Positions 37,088-44,973 of a DNA stretch of 64,000 nucleotides are shown one piece after another. The stretch lies in contig PHEH01000010.1 of assembly GCA_002841155.1 (NCBI GenBank), positions 62,001-126,000 of the forward strand, read 5' to 3'. A program made the translations under genes and the position numbers. How positions within the stretch are numbered: position 1 is the stretch's first letter; each line of letters begins with the position of its first letter. The notes under the pieces were generated by a model. It saw only the letters and a list, made by a program, of their open reading frames with translations, searched no databases and was not told the DNA's origin. Source of the stretch: Alphaproteobacteria bacterium HGW-Alphaproteobacteria-18 (GTDB lineage Bacteria > Pseudomonadota > Alphaproteobacteria > Caulobacterales > Hyphomonadaceae).

Positions 37088-37203
37088 ACGCCAGCGCCTT
37101 TGGCCGGAACGCGCTCCCTTTGGGGGCGGCCGGTGGGGGCTCAGGCATTATTGGATGCGCGTATGCCCGCCTTCGCGGAGCTGCGCGGATTTTTGGGACT
37201 TTT

Positions 37204-37548
37204 CTAGGAGGTGTCGGCGCTTGGGGCTCCCCCCTCCGTCCGCTTCGCGTCCACCTCCCCCGCTTCGCAGGGGAGGATACCCGCGTTTGGGGCTGAGGGG
37301 TTGGCCGGCGGAGGGTGGGATTCCCATATGGGATCATCCCAGCCGGGCTTTACGGCTTCGAGTTTCCGGTAGGCGCGCCAATGGTCGCCGACCTGGACGA
37401 TGTGGACCTGGCCCCATTTCGTGACGGAGATGAGGAGGGTACGGAGTTCCTTGTCCTGACGTTTGAAGATCCAGCGCAGCTGTAGCCAGAGGTATGGCCA
37501 GAAGACGGGCAATACATGGGTATAGAGGCGGGCGATCTGGGGTGTCAT
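37204..37548 (-). CDS. Small hypothetical protein whose C-terminus runs through a repeat
   Basis: A 114-residue frame. Residues 1-78 look like real protein: a hydrophobic/aromatic N-terminal stretch (LPVFWPYLWLQLRWIF), then VTKWGQVHIVQVGDHWRAYRKLEAVKPGWDDPIW. From about residue 80 the sequence is encoded by a GC-rich hairpin repeat (37254-37276) and its surroundings, so the end has probably been replaced by repeat insertion. The frame stays open upstream to 37866 only because it runs through two more copies of the same repeat type; I reject that extension. No ribosome site is evident at 37548. Unknown function; may be decaying. Confidence 0.5.
   Translation of the reverse strand: MTPQIARLYTHVLPVFWPYLWLQLRWIFKRQDKELRTLLISVTKWGQVHIVQVGDHWRAYRKLEAVKPGWDDPIWESHPPPANPSAPNAGILPCEAGEVDAKRTEGGAPSADTS
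37254..37276. repeat. GC-rich hairpin repeat, copy 1
   Basis: CCTCCCC (37254-37260) and GGGGAGG (37270-37276) with a 9-base loop. Same type as the copies at 37675 and 37749: C-rich arm with one T, short loop, G-rich arm with one A. Confidence 0.7.
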
Positions 37549-37674
37549 GGGAGGGAGTATAGCTCCGCCTGCGGAGGGGGTGGATGAGATTTCTGGAAAT
37601 CGCACAGGTGCTACAGGTTTGGGGGGGATTTTGGTGGATAGGGCGGGCTTTTGCTGAGAGGTGCCCCACCCTAT

Positions 37675-37698
37675 CCCTCCCCATAGCCATGGGGAGGG
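37675..37698. repeat. GC-rich hairpin repeat, copy 2
   Basis: Perfect 10-bp stem CCCTCCCCAT (37675-37684) and ATGGGGAGGG (37689-37698) with a 4-base loop. This type of palindrome is common between genes in several alphaproteobacteria. Confidence 0.75.
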
Positions 37699-37748
37699 GA
37701 CCTGTGGTGCGTGGGGAGAGCTTGCGTTTTCACGGAGGGCGACGTGCC

Positions 37749-37770
37749 CCCTCCCCGCTGGCGGGGAGGG
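37749..37770. repeat. GC-rich hairpin repeat, copy 3
   Basis: Perfect 10-bp arms CCCTCCCCGC (37749-37758) and GCGGGGAGGG (37761-37770) separated by only two bases, followed by a G-rich run. Third copy in about 520 bases. Confidence 0.75.
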
Positions 37771-37802
37771 TTGGGGTGGGGGCGCTATCGGCTTGCTGCG
37801 CC

Positions 37803-37853
37803 GTTGGAGTTTCTGTCCAAAAACTCCAACGAAGCTCCAACAAAACTCCAACG
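37803..37853. repeat. Inverted repeat overlapping an 11-base tandem repeat (CTCCAAC units)
   Basis: GTTGGAGTTT (37803-37812) pairs with AAACTCCAAC (37821-37830). The second arm begins three tandem 11-base units at 37821, 37832 and 37843, each containing CTCCAAC (AAACTCCAACG, AAGCTCCAACA, AAACTCCAACG). The stretch lies just past the hslO terminator. Role unknown. Confidence 0.75.
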
Positions 37854-37862
37854 GCGCTTCCG

Positions 37863-37904
37863 CCAAAACAAAAAAGGGGCGGAACCGGTTTCCGGTCCCG
37901 CCCC
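37863..37904 (-). terminator. Intrinsic terminator of hslO
   Basis: Arms 37876-37888 and 37892-37904 form a 13-bp stem on the minus strand (one G-U pair) with a 3-base loop, followed by TTTTTTGTTTTGG. It stands 24 bases after the hslO stop codon. Confidence 0.93.
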
Positions 37905-37927
37905 TGTTCTTTTCCGGCCTCGCCCGG

Positions 37928-38848
37928 TCAGTTCACGGGGCCGGTGACGCTCTCGATGGGGAGCGAATAGTGGCGGCCGCAGAACTGGCAGTCGATGGCG
38001 AGGGTGCCATCGGGCTCGACGAGGTCACGCAACGATTCTTCAGGCATGCCGCGCAGGGTGTGCAACAGGCGGTCCTGATTGCAGGTGCACCGGTCGTCGA
38101 CAATCTGGCTCTCCTCAAGGACCACGCCCTGTTCGTGGAAGAGGCGGTAGAGAAGATCCGTAACCGGAAGGTCCGGGTCGATCAGTTCGCCCTGCGTGAG
38201 CGTGCCGAAGAGGACTTCGGCCTCGCGCCAGGCTTCAGCCGTGTCGCCGCGGTTTTCATCCCCGGCGATCCGCTGGATCATCATGCCGCCACAGACCCAG
38301 TCTCCGCCCTCAATGGGCTCGACCGAGAGGCGGATGCGTGAAGGCACCTGCTCTGACATGGCGTAATAATCCTCCGCGCACTGGGCGAGCGTGCCTTTGT
38401 TGAGCGGCACGATACCCTGATAGGGCTGGATGTCGGGACTATCGTGAACGAGGATCAGGCCGAGCCGGCCCGAAGGCCCGAACAGCTGGGGCATATGCGG
38501 GGGCTTGCCCTTGTTGAGGCGCTCGATATTGGCCCAGGCGGCCTCATCATACCGGGCATAGCCGCGCACGCCGCCGCCGCTGGTATATTCGCCGACCAGC
38601 ATGCGCACGGGGCCATCGCCCTCTGCCTGAACGAGGATGCGGCCCTGAAACTTCAGGGACGAGCCGACAAGGGCTGCAAGGGCCACGGCCTCGCCCAGAA
38701 TGCGGGCAAGGTTTTCGGGATAATCATGGCGCGCCAGGATCGGCGTCAGGCTTTCCGGGCCCATACGGACAACGCGCCCCCGGATGGGGCGGTCCTGGAT
38801 CTGGAAGCTGGCGGTGAAATCGCCGGTCAGGAAAGCGGGCTGGGTCAT
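37928..38848 (-). CDS. hslO: Redox-regulated chaperone Hsp33
   Basis: Hsp33 is a holdase switched on by oxidation: four zinc-binding cysteines form disulfides under oxidative stress. The 306-residue protein has the N-terminal chaperone domain and, near the C-terminus, the cysteine pair DRCTCNQ and then DCQFCGRHY, the C-x-C ... C-x2-C motif with all four cysteines. ATG at 38848 follows AGGGAT. In many relatives it stands in an argD-argF-hslO group; here argF lies about 2.3 kb upstream with three genes between. A strong intrinsic terminator follows. Confidence 0.96.
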   Translation of the reverse strand: MTQPAFLTGDFTASFQIQDRPIRGRVVRMGPESLTPILARHDYPENLARILGEAVALAALVGSSLKFQGRILVQAEGDGPVRMLVGEYTSGGGVRGYARYDEAAWANIERLNKGKPPHMPQLFGPSGRLGLILVHDSPDIQPYQGIVPLNKGTLAQCAEDYYAMSEQVPSRIRLSVEPIEGGDWVCGGMMIQRIAGDENRGDTAEAWREAEVLFGTLTQGELIDPDLPVTDLLYRLFHEQGVVLEESQIVDDRCTCNQDRLLHTLRGMPEESLRDLVEPDGTLAIDCQFCGRHYSLPIESVTGPVN

Positions 38849-38864
38849 GGGGCATATCCCTTTC

Positions 38865-38896
38865 GGGCTCAGAGGGGGGCGGGCTCAGATGGGGGC
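38865..38896. repeat. Two tandem copies of a 16-base unit upstream of hslO
   Basis: GGGCTCAGAGGGGGGC (38865-38880) and GGGCTCAGATGGGGGC (38881-38896) differ at one base; a partial third unit, GGGCTTGGGG, follows. They occupy the hslO leader 17-48 bases before its start codon. Confidence 0.7.
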
Positions 38897-38997
38897 GGGC
38901 TTGGGGAAAACTCAAGGCGCCCCATGTGGCAGCGAGGGCGGCTAAGGACAAGAGGGCGGCCGCAATGGCCTGATTTGCCTGAGGTTTCGCGGGGCGC

Positions 38998-39933
38998 TCA
39001 GGCCGAGCAGCTCGCGCCACCAAGGACACAGAAGCTGGCGCACCAGGGGTGGTTGAGCTTGACCGGCGCGGCGGTGGCCTCGGCGAGGGTGTTGCCGAGG
39101 TCGAAGGCGGGGTCATCGACCAGCAGGGTGCAGGCCAGCACACGGGGGGTGCTCGCGCCCTTGCGACGGACCACCATGCGCTGGCTGGCGCACATGATGC
39201 TGTCGGGAGACTTGTTTAGGATGCCCCAGCAGGCGGTGGTGATTTCCGGGGGATCATCGCGGGCGATCATCTCAGGGAATAGGACAAGCTGCCGGGGATC
39301 ATCGGCATCGATGGCAAGACCCAGACGGGTGATGAGGGCGCGATAGCCCTCGCGGGCGACCGTTTCGCTTTCATGCAGGGACTGGCGCCCGGCAAGCGCG
39401 AGGGGAATGCCCGCCCCCGAAAGCCAGGCGAGCCCGGCGCAGGCTTCGGCGAAGGCGCCCACTCCCCTTTCCGCGTCGTTGAGGGCAGCATCATGGGAAT
39501 CGAGGGAGACGCGCAGGGTCATGCGGGACGCGTATCTTGCGGCAAGATCAATGAGGCCCGCCTGCACGCGGGGGCGCATCATCGGGCGCATGGCATTGGT
39601 CAGCAGGAGGAGGCTGTGGCCCCGCTCCAGCGCCGCGGCCATGATCGGCAGGATATCCGGGCACATGAAGGGCTCGCCGCCCGTGATGCCGATTTCGACA
39701 GGCTCTGTCAGCTCATCGAGGAAGGGCAGAACGTCTGCGAGCGTGAGATAGACCAGCCGGTCATTCTTCGGGCTGCTCTCAATGTAGCAGTTGGCGCATT
39801 CGATATTGCAGAGCGTGCCGGTGTTCAGCCACAGGGTTTTCAGGCCCGACCAGGCGACGCTGGCGCGAACCTCTCCCTTGGCGGTGATGTCCGGATGGGA
39901 GAACTTTGCGGGCGGGTGGAGTGTGTCAGGCAT
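38998..39933 (-). CDS. Radical SAM protein with C-terminal cysteine cluster
   Basis: A 311-residue radical SAM enzyme. The cluster motif is CNIECANCYIE (C-x3-C-x2-C), followed by the GITGGEP SAM motif. The C-terminal third carries further cysteines (ACWGIL, IMCASQRM, ACTLL, HPWCASFCVLGGASC), compatible with an auxiliary SPASM-like iron-sulfur site. Substrate unknown; relatives modify peptides or other small targets, but no small peptide gene is obvious next door. AGGG lies 7 bases before ATG 39933. It is divergent from an AraC regulator, which may control it (inference). Confidence 0.85.
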   Translation of the reverse strand: MPDTLHPPAKFSHPDITAKGEVRASVAWSGLKTLWLNTGTLCNIECANCYIESSPKNDRLVYLTLADVLPFLDELTEPVEIGITGGEPFMCPDILPIMAAALERGHSLLLLTNAMRPMMRPRVQAGLIDLAARYASRMTLRVSLDSHDAALNDAERGVGAFAEACAGLAWLSGAGIPLALAGRQSLHESETVAREGYRALITRLGLAIDADDPRQLVLFPEMIARDDPPEITTACWGILNKSPDSIMCASQRMVVRRKGASTPRVLACTLLVDDPAFDLGNTLAEATAAPVKLNHPWCASFCVLGGASCSA

Positions 39934-39988
39934 GGCCGAACCCTAATTCGCGCGCCCGTTCCCGCCAAGCGGGGCGCGCAGGAATGTG

Positions 39989-40729
39989 ATGAGGGCAGCA
40001 ACCGGCGGGACGATCTTGGCGTGGCCCCTGCCTCACCCCCCTATTGCAGAGCCCCAAGCCTTCTCCTATGCCGCCGCCATGAGCCATGTGACATGGGAAT
40101 TCCACGCAGGCGAGGACACGCCCGTAACGGTATTGCCTGATGGTTGCCGGGATGTCCTGATCGTCTCTGCGCCCGGACGGCCGCCACAAACGCTGCTGAC
40201 GGACTGGGATACCGGCCCCCGGCAGGTTCTCGTGGCGAAGGACACCTCTATCCGGGCATACCGTCTGCGCCCCGGTACGGTTCTCTCCAGCGATATGCTG
40301 CGCGCTATCGCGGCCACCCCGGAAGACCCGGACCCTGTCCTGCTGGCGGCGGCAGAGCGCTCCGCCGAGATGGCCGCTCTCATCTCCCTGCTGGCGGCGC
40401 CCTCGGCCGGCCTGAACGCGGTGGCGCGGCAGGCCGGCGTGAGCGGGCGGACGCTTCAGAGGCATTTCCGCAGCCAGAATCTGCCGTCCCCGGATTTCTG
40501 GCGCCAGCTTGGCCGCGCCCGCGCTGCGGCCATCGCCCTGGCCGGTCCCGCCCCGGTGGCGGAGATCGCCGCAGCGGCCGGTTACAGCGACCAGGCCCAT
40601 ATGACACGCGCGTTTGGCCAGTGGTTTGGCGCATCGCCCGCGCGCCTGCGCCAGGACGGCGCCCGGCTGGCCGATCTGCTTCAGCCCGGGCTGGGCAACT
40701 GGACCGGCGAGCAGATTTCCACCACATAG
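39989..40729 (+). CDS. AraC family transcriptional regulator
   Basis: A 246-residue regulator. The N-terminal part contains VTVLPDGCRDVLI, the element typical of AraC proteins with a DUF6597-like sensor domain; the C-terminal part (about 150-235) is an AraC double helix-turn-helix (LNAVARQAGVSGRTLQRHF, AEIAAAAGYSDQAHMTRAFGQW). ATG at 39989 was chosen because AGGA lies 5 bases upstream and the family needs sequence before the LPDGC block; ATG 40079 is a shorter possibility. Its last 49 bases overlap the end of the convergent glyoxalase-like gene. Divergent from the radical SAM gene. Confidence 0.85.
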   Translation: MRAATGGTILAWPLPHPPIAEPQAFSYAAAMSHVTWEFHAGEDTPVTVLPDGCRDVLIVSAPGRPPQTLLTDWDTGPRQVLVAKDTSIRAYRLRPGTVLSSDMLRAIAATPEDPDPVLLAAAERSAEMAALISLLAAPSAGLNAVARQAGVSGRTLQRHFRSQNLPSPDFWRQLGRARAAAIALAGPAPVAEIAAAAGYSDQAHMTRAFGQWFGASPARLRQDGARLADLLQPGLGNWTGEQISTT

Positions 40730-41076
40730 CCGTTGGGATCTGCGACATAGGAGGTCGTCTGGCCCCAGGCTTCCTCACGTGCATCCTGAAGCAGGGTTGC
40801 CCCTGCCTCCAGAGCGAGGGCGAGCGCGGCGCGCACGTCCGCCGTCTCGAAGGCAATTTCAAAAACCGGTTCGTGGGCGGATGGAACGCCCGGCGTCTTG
40901 CCGAGTTGGCGCATCAGGGCCCTCGACGAAAAGGCCAGCCGGGTTTCGCCGGTGGAGAGCTCCCCATAGTCTCCGCTCTCATGCAGAAACCGCTTTTCCA
41001 GGCCGAAAGCCCGCATGAAGAAGTCGAGGCTGGCGGCCACATCGTCCACATAGAGAATGGTGTATCTGAAGATCAT
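40681..41076 (-). CDS. Glyoxalase/bleomycin-resistance (VOC) family protein
   Basis: A 131-residue vicinal-oxygen-chelate protein with two beta-alpha-beta modules: RYTILYVDDVAASLDFFMRAFG and, at the end, TSYVADPNGYVVEICSP, where the glutamate is a usual metal ligand. The exact substrate (glyoxalase, fosfomycin-type or other) cannot be told. I chose ATG at 41076, with AGGAG 7 bases upstream; an open extension to 41217 has no domain content. Its 3' end overlaps the AraC gene by 49 bases. argF lies 100 bases upstream on the same strand. Confidence 0.88.
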   Translation of the reverse strand: MIFRYTILYVDDVAASLDFFMRAFGLEKRFLHESGDYGELSTGETRLAFSSRALMRQLGKTPGVPSAHEPVFEIAFETADVRAALALALEAGATLLQDAREEAWGQTTSYVADPNGYVVEICSPVQLPSPG

Positions 41077-41176
41077 CCGGATGCTCCTGTTATCGGGTTC
41101 ACACCTGAAGGAAGAGCATAATGATGTGGCCGCGTATTGAAGGATCGCGACACCAAGGGCCTGAACTGCGCAGGGC

Positions 41177-42103
41177 TTACTTCTGCAGACACCAGCGCAA
41201 GATCGCCTTCTGCGCATGGAGGCGGTTTTCCGCTTCGTCGAAGACGAGGCTGGCCGGGCCGTCGATCACTTCGGCGTCAACCTCCTCGCCCCGGTGGGCC
41301 GGGAGGCAGTGGAGGAATTTCGCGCCGCCCGCGGCAAGCTGCATCAACTCCTCGGTGACGGCATAGGGGTCGAGGATTTCAAGCCGGCGCTCAGCGTCCA
41401 CATCGCCCATCGAGACGAAGGTGTCCGCGATAACGACATCGGCGCCCGCGACGGCTTCTTCGGCGGTCTCGAAAAGCTCGATCCGGCCCTGAAGCTCGGC
41501 GGCGAGTTCCAGATCGTCCTCATCCGGAGCATAGCGCTTTGGCGTGCCGATGGCGAGGGAGAAGCCGAATTTCGGGGCGGCATGGATGAAGCTGGCGCAG
41601 ACATTGTTGCCATCGCCCACCCAGGCGAGGCGCGCGCCCTTGAGGGTGAGCCCGCTTTCTTCCAGCGTCATCAGGTCTGCCATGATCTGGCAGGGATGGG
41701 AGCGGTCTGTCAGGCCATTGATGACGGGCACGCTGGCGGCGTCGGCGAAGGCCTCGACATCGGCATGATCATTGGCGCGGATCATCACGGCGTCAACGAA
41801 GCGGGAGAGCACCTTGGCGGTGTCTTCCACCGTTTCCCCGCGGCCGAGCTGCATGTCGTTGGAGGTGGCGGTGATCGAGGAGCCGCCAAGCTGGCGCATC
41901 GCCATATCGAAGGAAAAGCGCGTCCGGGTGGAGGATTTCTCGAAGATCATCGCCAGCGTGTGACCGTCCAGCGGCGCGCCGGTGTCGATCTTGCCCTTCG
42001 GCCAGCCGAGCCGCGCCTTCTTCATGGCGTGCGCCTGATCAAGGATCGCGCGGAGTTCTGCGCTCTCCAGCGGCCAGATATCGAGGAAGTGGCGGATCGT
42101 CAT
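41177..42103 (-). CDS. argF: Ornithine carbamoyltransferase
   Basis: ArgF joins carbamoyl phosphate and ornithine to citrulline in arginine synthesis. The 308-residue protein has the carbamoyl-phosphate motif SSTRTRFSF, the HPCQIMADL block, and the ornithine-side [11 protein letters not shown] with the catalytic cysteine. Its carbamoyl phosphate is supplied by CarAB, whose large subunit ends at the start of this window. No clear ribosome site precedes ATG 42103. argD is 11 kb away rather than adjacent. Confidence 0.96.
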   Translation of the reverse strand: MTIRHFLDIWPLESAELRAILDQAHAMKKARLGWPKGKIDTGAPLDGHTLAMIFEKSSTRTRFSFDMAMRQLGGSSITATSNDMQLGRGETVEDTAKVLSRFVDAVMIRANDHADVEAFADAASVPVINGLTDRSHPCQIMADLMTLEESGLTLKGARLAWVGDGNNVCASFIHAAPKFGFSLAIGTPKRYAPDEDDLELAAELQGRIELFETAEEAVAGADVVIADTFVSMGDVDAERRLEILDPYAVTEELMQLAAGGAKFLHCLPAHRGEEVDAEVIDGPASLVFDEAENRLHAQKAILRWCLQK

Positions 42104-42230
42104 CGGCGGGGCCCCCGCAAAAGAAAGGGCGCCGCATAGCGCGTTTTGCGGGAGATCGCCAGTGATTGTTAGCCACGTCGCCGGGAAAGGGCCCGCCCGG
42201 CCAAACGCCAGGCGGGCTGAAGAGGGCGCT

Positions 42231-42485
42231 TCAGGCGCGTTTTATGACCCTGACGACCAGGAGCAGGATGACCGCGCCGATGGTCGCGTGGATGATGGCT
42301 GCGACGATGCCCGTGCCAAGGCTGACATTCAGGGCCGGAAAGATGTATCCGGCGATGAAGGCGCCGATGATGCCGATGACGATATTGCCGATCAGGCCAA
42401 AGCCGAAACCTTTGACGATGAGACCGGCCAGCCAGCCGGCAATCGCGCCGATCAGCAGAAAAATCAGAATACTTTCAAGGGTCAT
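42231..42485 (-). CDS. GlsB/YeaQ/YmgE family small membrane protein
   Basis: An 84-residue membrane protein with three helices and the glycine-rich pattern of the transglycosylase-associated (GlsB/YeaQ/YmgE) family: [34 protein letters not shown]. Members are often stress-induced in both Gram classes; molecular role unknown. ATG at 42485 has GGAAGGA upstream; longer frame to 42683 is non-coding in character. Confidence 0.9.
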   Translation of the reverse strand: MTLESILIFLLIGAIAGWLAGLIVKGFGFGLIGNIVIGIIGAFIAGYIFPALNVSLGTGIVAAIIHATIGAVILLLVVRVIKRA

Positions 42486-42729
42486 TCTGGGTATCCTTCC
42501 TTTGCGCGGAGGCCCGGACTGGGCCGCTCGCGTCGTTTCAGGGCCGCCTCGGGGACTGCCCTTGCGGAAAGCATAAGCGTGATCCGGCGCGCGCGGGAAG
42601 CAATAAAGCATCCTGCCGGCGAGTGTTGCCCCCAAGACGCAACCGAAAACATTCAATTTTAAAATGAATAGAAACCGGAACAAGCCCCCATCTGAGCCGT
42701 TTCAAGGGCTGATGAGGAGTAATTCTGAC

Positions 42730-42822
42730 ATGTGCCAGATAGAAGTATTTCCCCGCCTTGCCGCTAAAAGGCTAAAGATGGCAAGACACAGCCTGCCCAA
42801 TATATGGGACGGTTCGCCATGA
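42730..42822 (+). CDS. Possible 30-codon leader peptide
   Basis: A short frame, MCQIEVFPRLAAKRLKMARH then SLPNIWDGSP, with GAGGAG 10 bases before its ATG. Its TGA overlaps the ATG of the next frame (42819) as ATGA, a normal sign of translational coupling. It is too short for composition to say much. It could be a leader that controls the next gene or a small protein. No family recognised. Confidence 0.35.
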   Translation: MCQIEVFPRLAAKRLKMARHSLPNIWDGSP

Positions 42823-43199
42823 ATATTCCGCGAAGTCAATTTTTCTCGGGCCGCAATCTAAAGTGGTCGGAATTGAGGTCAGATGACGGCGATTTTGCCT
42901 CAATTGGAGACTGCGTTCAGTATTGCCTACCGAATATGCGGGCGTGCGCCGGGCTGTTTCTCGGCAGCAAGGATGGCGGCGACCAGATGCTCGAAGCCTT
43001 CTTGATAAGTATCCTGCGCCAGAAGACGCCGGCGAGCACGCTCCATGCGCCTGCCGGGCTGACTGTGGCGTTCGAGGCCTTCCTGCGTGACCAGTTCAAG
43101 AACCGGCCACAACGCGTTACCCTGTCTTCAAGCCCCAGCGCCCCCTGCGCCGTGTGGATGTCTGTAGACGAATTCTTCCACACCATCGCGCAGTTCTGA
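42819..43199 (+). CDS. Hypothetical protein
   Basis: A 126-residue frame beginning MNIPRSQFFSGR and coupled by ATGA to the preceding 30-codon frame. From about residue 45 onward third positions are mostly G or C, like real genes here; the first 45 codons are A+T-richer. No domain recognised. The opposite strand also has an open stretch in the same place (about 42927-43112) with a plausible helical end, so strand choice is not certain. Low confidence; the coupling is the best argument for reality. Confidence 0.4.
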   Translation: MNIPRSQFFSGRNLKWSELRSDDGDFASIGDCVQYCLPNMRACAGLFLGSKDGGDQMLEAFLISILRQKTPASTLHAPAGLTVAFEAFLRDQFKNRPQRVTLSSSPSAPCAVWMSVDEFFHTIAQF

Positions 43200-43216
43200 T
43201 CTGCCCACCCGGCCCC

Positions 43217-43537
43217 TCAGAAGCTGTAGGCGCGCTCCACCTTCGCAACGCGGATCGTGTAGGCCGAATAGAAGGCCTCGCGGCCGCGTTTCTGGGCGGC
43301 GAGGTGTTCGGTGTTGCGCTTCCAGGCGCGGATGGCTTCTTCGCTATCCCAATAGGACACCGTAATCTCAAGGCCACCTTCGCCTTGCGCCGACTCGTAG
43401 CCGAGAAAGCCTGGGCTCTCTTCGGCCAGCGCCACCATGCGCGCGGCGGTCTCGCCATATTCAGCTTCCTCGCGGCCGGAAAAGACCGCCGTGAAGATGA
43501 CGGCCCAATAGGGTGCCTCCGGTGTTTTTGCGATCAT
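43217..43537 (-). CDS. Antibiotic biosynthesis monooxygenase (ABM) domain protein
   Basis: A 106-residue protein of the dimeric ferredoxin-like ABM family (PYWAVIFTAVFSG, ESPGFLGYESAQG, EITVSYWDSEEAIRAWKRN, then HLAAQKRGREAFYSAYTIRVA). Such proteins act as small heme-free oxygenases or as stress-related domains; substrate unknown. The start at 43537 has AGGGGGAG about 5 bases upstream. It is divergent from the saccharopine-dehydrogenase-like gene. Confidence 0.9.
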   Translation of the reverse strand: MIAKTPEAPYWAVIFTAVFSGREEAEYGETAARMVALAEESPGFLGYESAQGEGGLEITVSYWDSEEAIRAWKRNTEHLAAQKRGREAFYSAYTIRVAKVERAYSF

Positions 43538-43684
43538 GGCACTCCCCCTTTTGACTGGCCCGTCACACGCCTGTCATTGTGGCACGGCATGCCGCTTCCT
43601 ATCTAGCCCCCCTTCTAGCGTCCGGGTTCAAACTGCCCTAAGGGAGGCGCATAGTTTCAACCCTTTCCGGGAGTTAGCCCAGAT

Positions 43685-44899
43685 ATGGACAATGTTCTGA
43701 TCATCGGCGCCGGCGCGGCAGGCTCTGTCGTCGCCAAGAAATGCGCGATGGACCGCGATACATTCAAGCACATCACGCTGGCCTCGCGGCGGATTGCGAG
43801 CTGCGAGAAAGTCGCCAAGGAGTGCGTGACCCCCATCGAGATCGCCCAGGTGGACGCCGATGACGTGGCCGCCACGGTCGCCCTCATCAAGAAGGTCAAG
43901 CCTGACCTCGTGATCAATATGGCCCTGCCCTATCAGGACCTGCCGATCATGGATGCCTGCCTTGAGGCCGGCGTCAGCTATCTCGACACGGCAAACTATG
44001 AGCCGCGCGAAGTGGCGAAGTTCGAGTATTCCTGGCAGTGGGCCTATCAGGAGCGGTTCAAGGCCGCTGGCCTCACCGCCATTCTCGGCTGCGGGTTTGA
44101 CCCCGGCGTCTCCAACATCTGGTGCGCCTATGCGCAGGAATACCTGTTCGACGAGATCGAGTATATCGACATCGTGGACTGCAATGCCGGCGACCATGGC
44201 AAGACCTTTGCCACCAACTTCAACCCGGAGATCAATCTCCGCGAAGTGACCCAGGACGGCAAATACTGGAAGAATGGCGAGTGGATCGAGATCCCGGCGC
44301 TCAGTATCAAGACGATGGTGGATTATCCCGAGGTCGGCCCGCGCGCGTCCTACCTCATCTATCACGAGGAAGAAGAAAGCCTTGTGAAGAACATCCGTGG
44401 CCTGAAGCAGATCCGCTTCTGGATGACCTTTGGCGACGCCTACATCAAACATCTGGAAGTGTTCAAATCCATCGGCCTGATCAGCCTGGAGCCGATCAAG
44501 CATAAGGGCATGGACATCATTCCGATGGAGTTCCTGCGCGACCTGCTGCCCCCGCCCTCCTCGCTGGCCGAGGGCTATACGGGCAAGACGTCGATCGGCG
44601 TGATCATCCGTGGCAAGAAGGATGGCAAGCAGATCGCCAAGATGCTGTATAACGTCTGCGACCATGTCGAAACCAACAAGGAAGTCGGCGCACAGGCTGT
44701 CTCGTACACGACCGGTGTGCCGCCGGTGTCGGGCGCGGCGATGTTCTTCCGGGGCATCTGGAAAGGCCCCGGCGTGTTCAACGTCGAGGAGTTCCCGTCC
44801 AAGCCCTTCCTGGATGATGTGGCGCTGCGCGGCCTGCCGACGACGATTGTGGATGTGGCGCCGGGCGATCAGGATATGCTGTTCGAGGTGGTGACCTGA
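43685..44899 (+). CDS. Saccharopine dehydrogenase-like carboxynorspermidine/carboxyspermidine synthase
   Basis: A 404-residue NADPH enzyme of the saccharopine dehydrogenase family with the Rossmann start VLIIGAGAAGSVVAKKC. The family member that goes with nspC condenses a diamine (diaminopropane or putrescine) with aspartate semialdehyde to give carboxynorspermidine or carboxyspermidine. Conserved blocks include NMALPYQDLPIMDAC and GCGFDPGVSNIW. The assignment is strengthened because nspC is two genes downstream. A sulfotransferase gene lies between them. GGGAG lies about 12 bases before ATG 43685. Confidence 0.9.
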   Translation: MDNVLIIGAGAAGSVVAKKCAMDRDTFKHITLASRRIASCEKVAKECVTPIEIAQVDADDVAATVALIKKVKPDLVINMALPYQDLPIMDACLEAGVSYLDTANYEPREVAKFEYSWQWAYQERFKAAGLTAILGCGFDPGVSNIWCAYAQEYLFDEIEYIDIVDCNAGDHGKTFATNFNPEINLREVTQDGKYWKNGEWIEIPALSIKTMVDYPEVGPRASYLIYHEEEESLVKNIRGLKQIRFWMTFGDAYIKHLEVFKSIGLISLEPIKHKGMDIIPMEFLRDLLPPPSSLAEGYTGKTSIGVIIRGKKDGKQIAKMLYNVCDHVETNKEVGAQAVSYTTGVPPVSGAAMFFRGIWKGPGVFNVEEFPSKPFLDDVALRGLPTTIVDVAPGDQDMLFEVVT

Positions 44900-44973
44900 T
44901 ATCAGCGGCCTCTCGAAACGAGTGCCGTGGCCAAAGTATCGTCCGCAAAGAAACGGCTTGAAAGGAGAGACCG

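Noticed and set aside
37549-37866. N-terminal extension of the small hypothetical protein by 106 codons.
   Set aside because: It is encoded by two GC-rich hairpin repeats and their flanks (reading PPPQPSPPAGRG and similar), which stay open by composition only.
42917-43186. An 89-codon minus-strand frame opposite the hypothetical gene at 42819.
   Set aside because: Third-position composition is worse than on the plus strand and there is no ribosome site; however the choice of strand is not fully certain.
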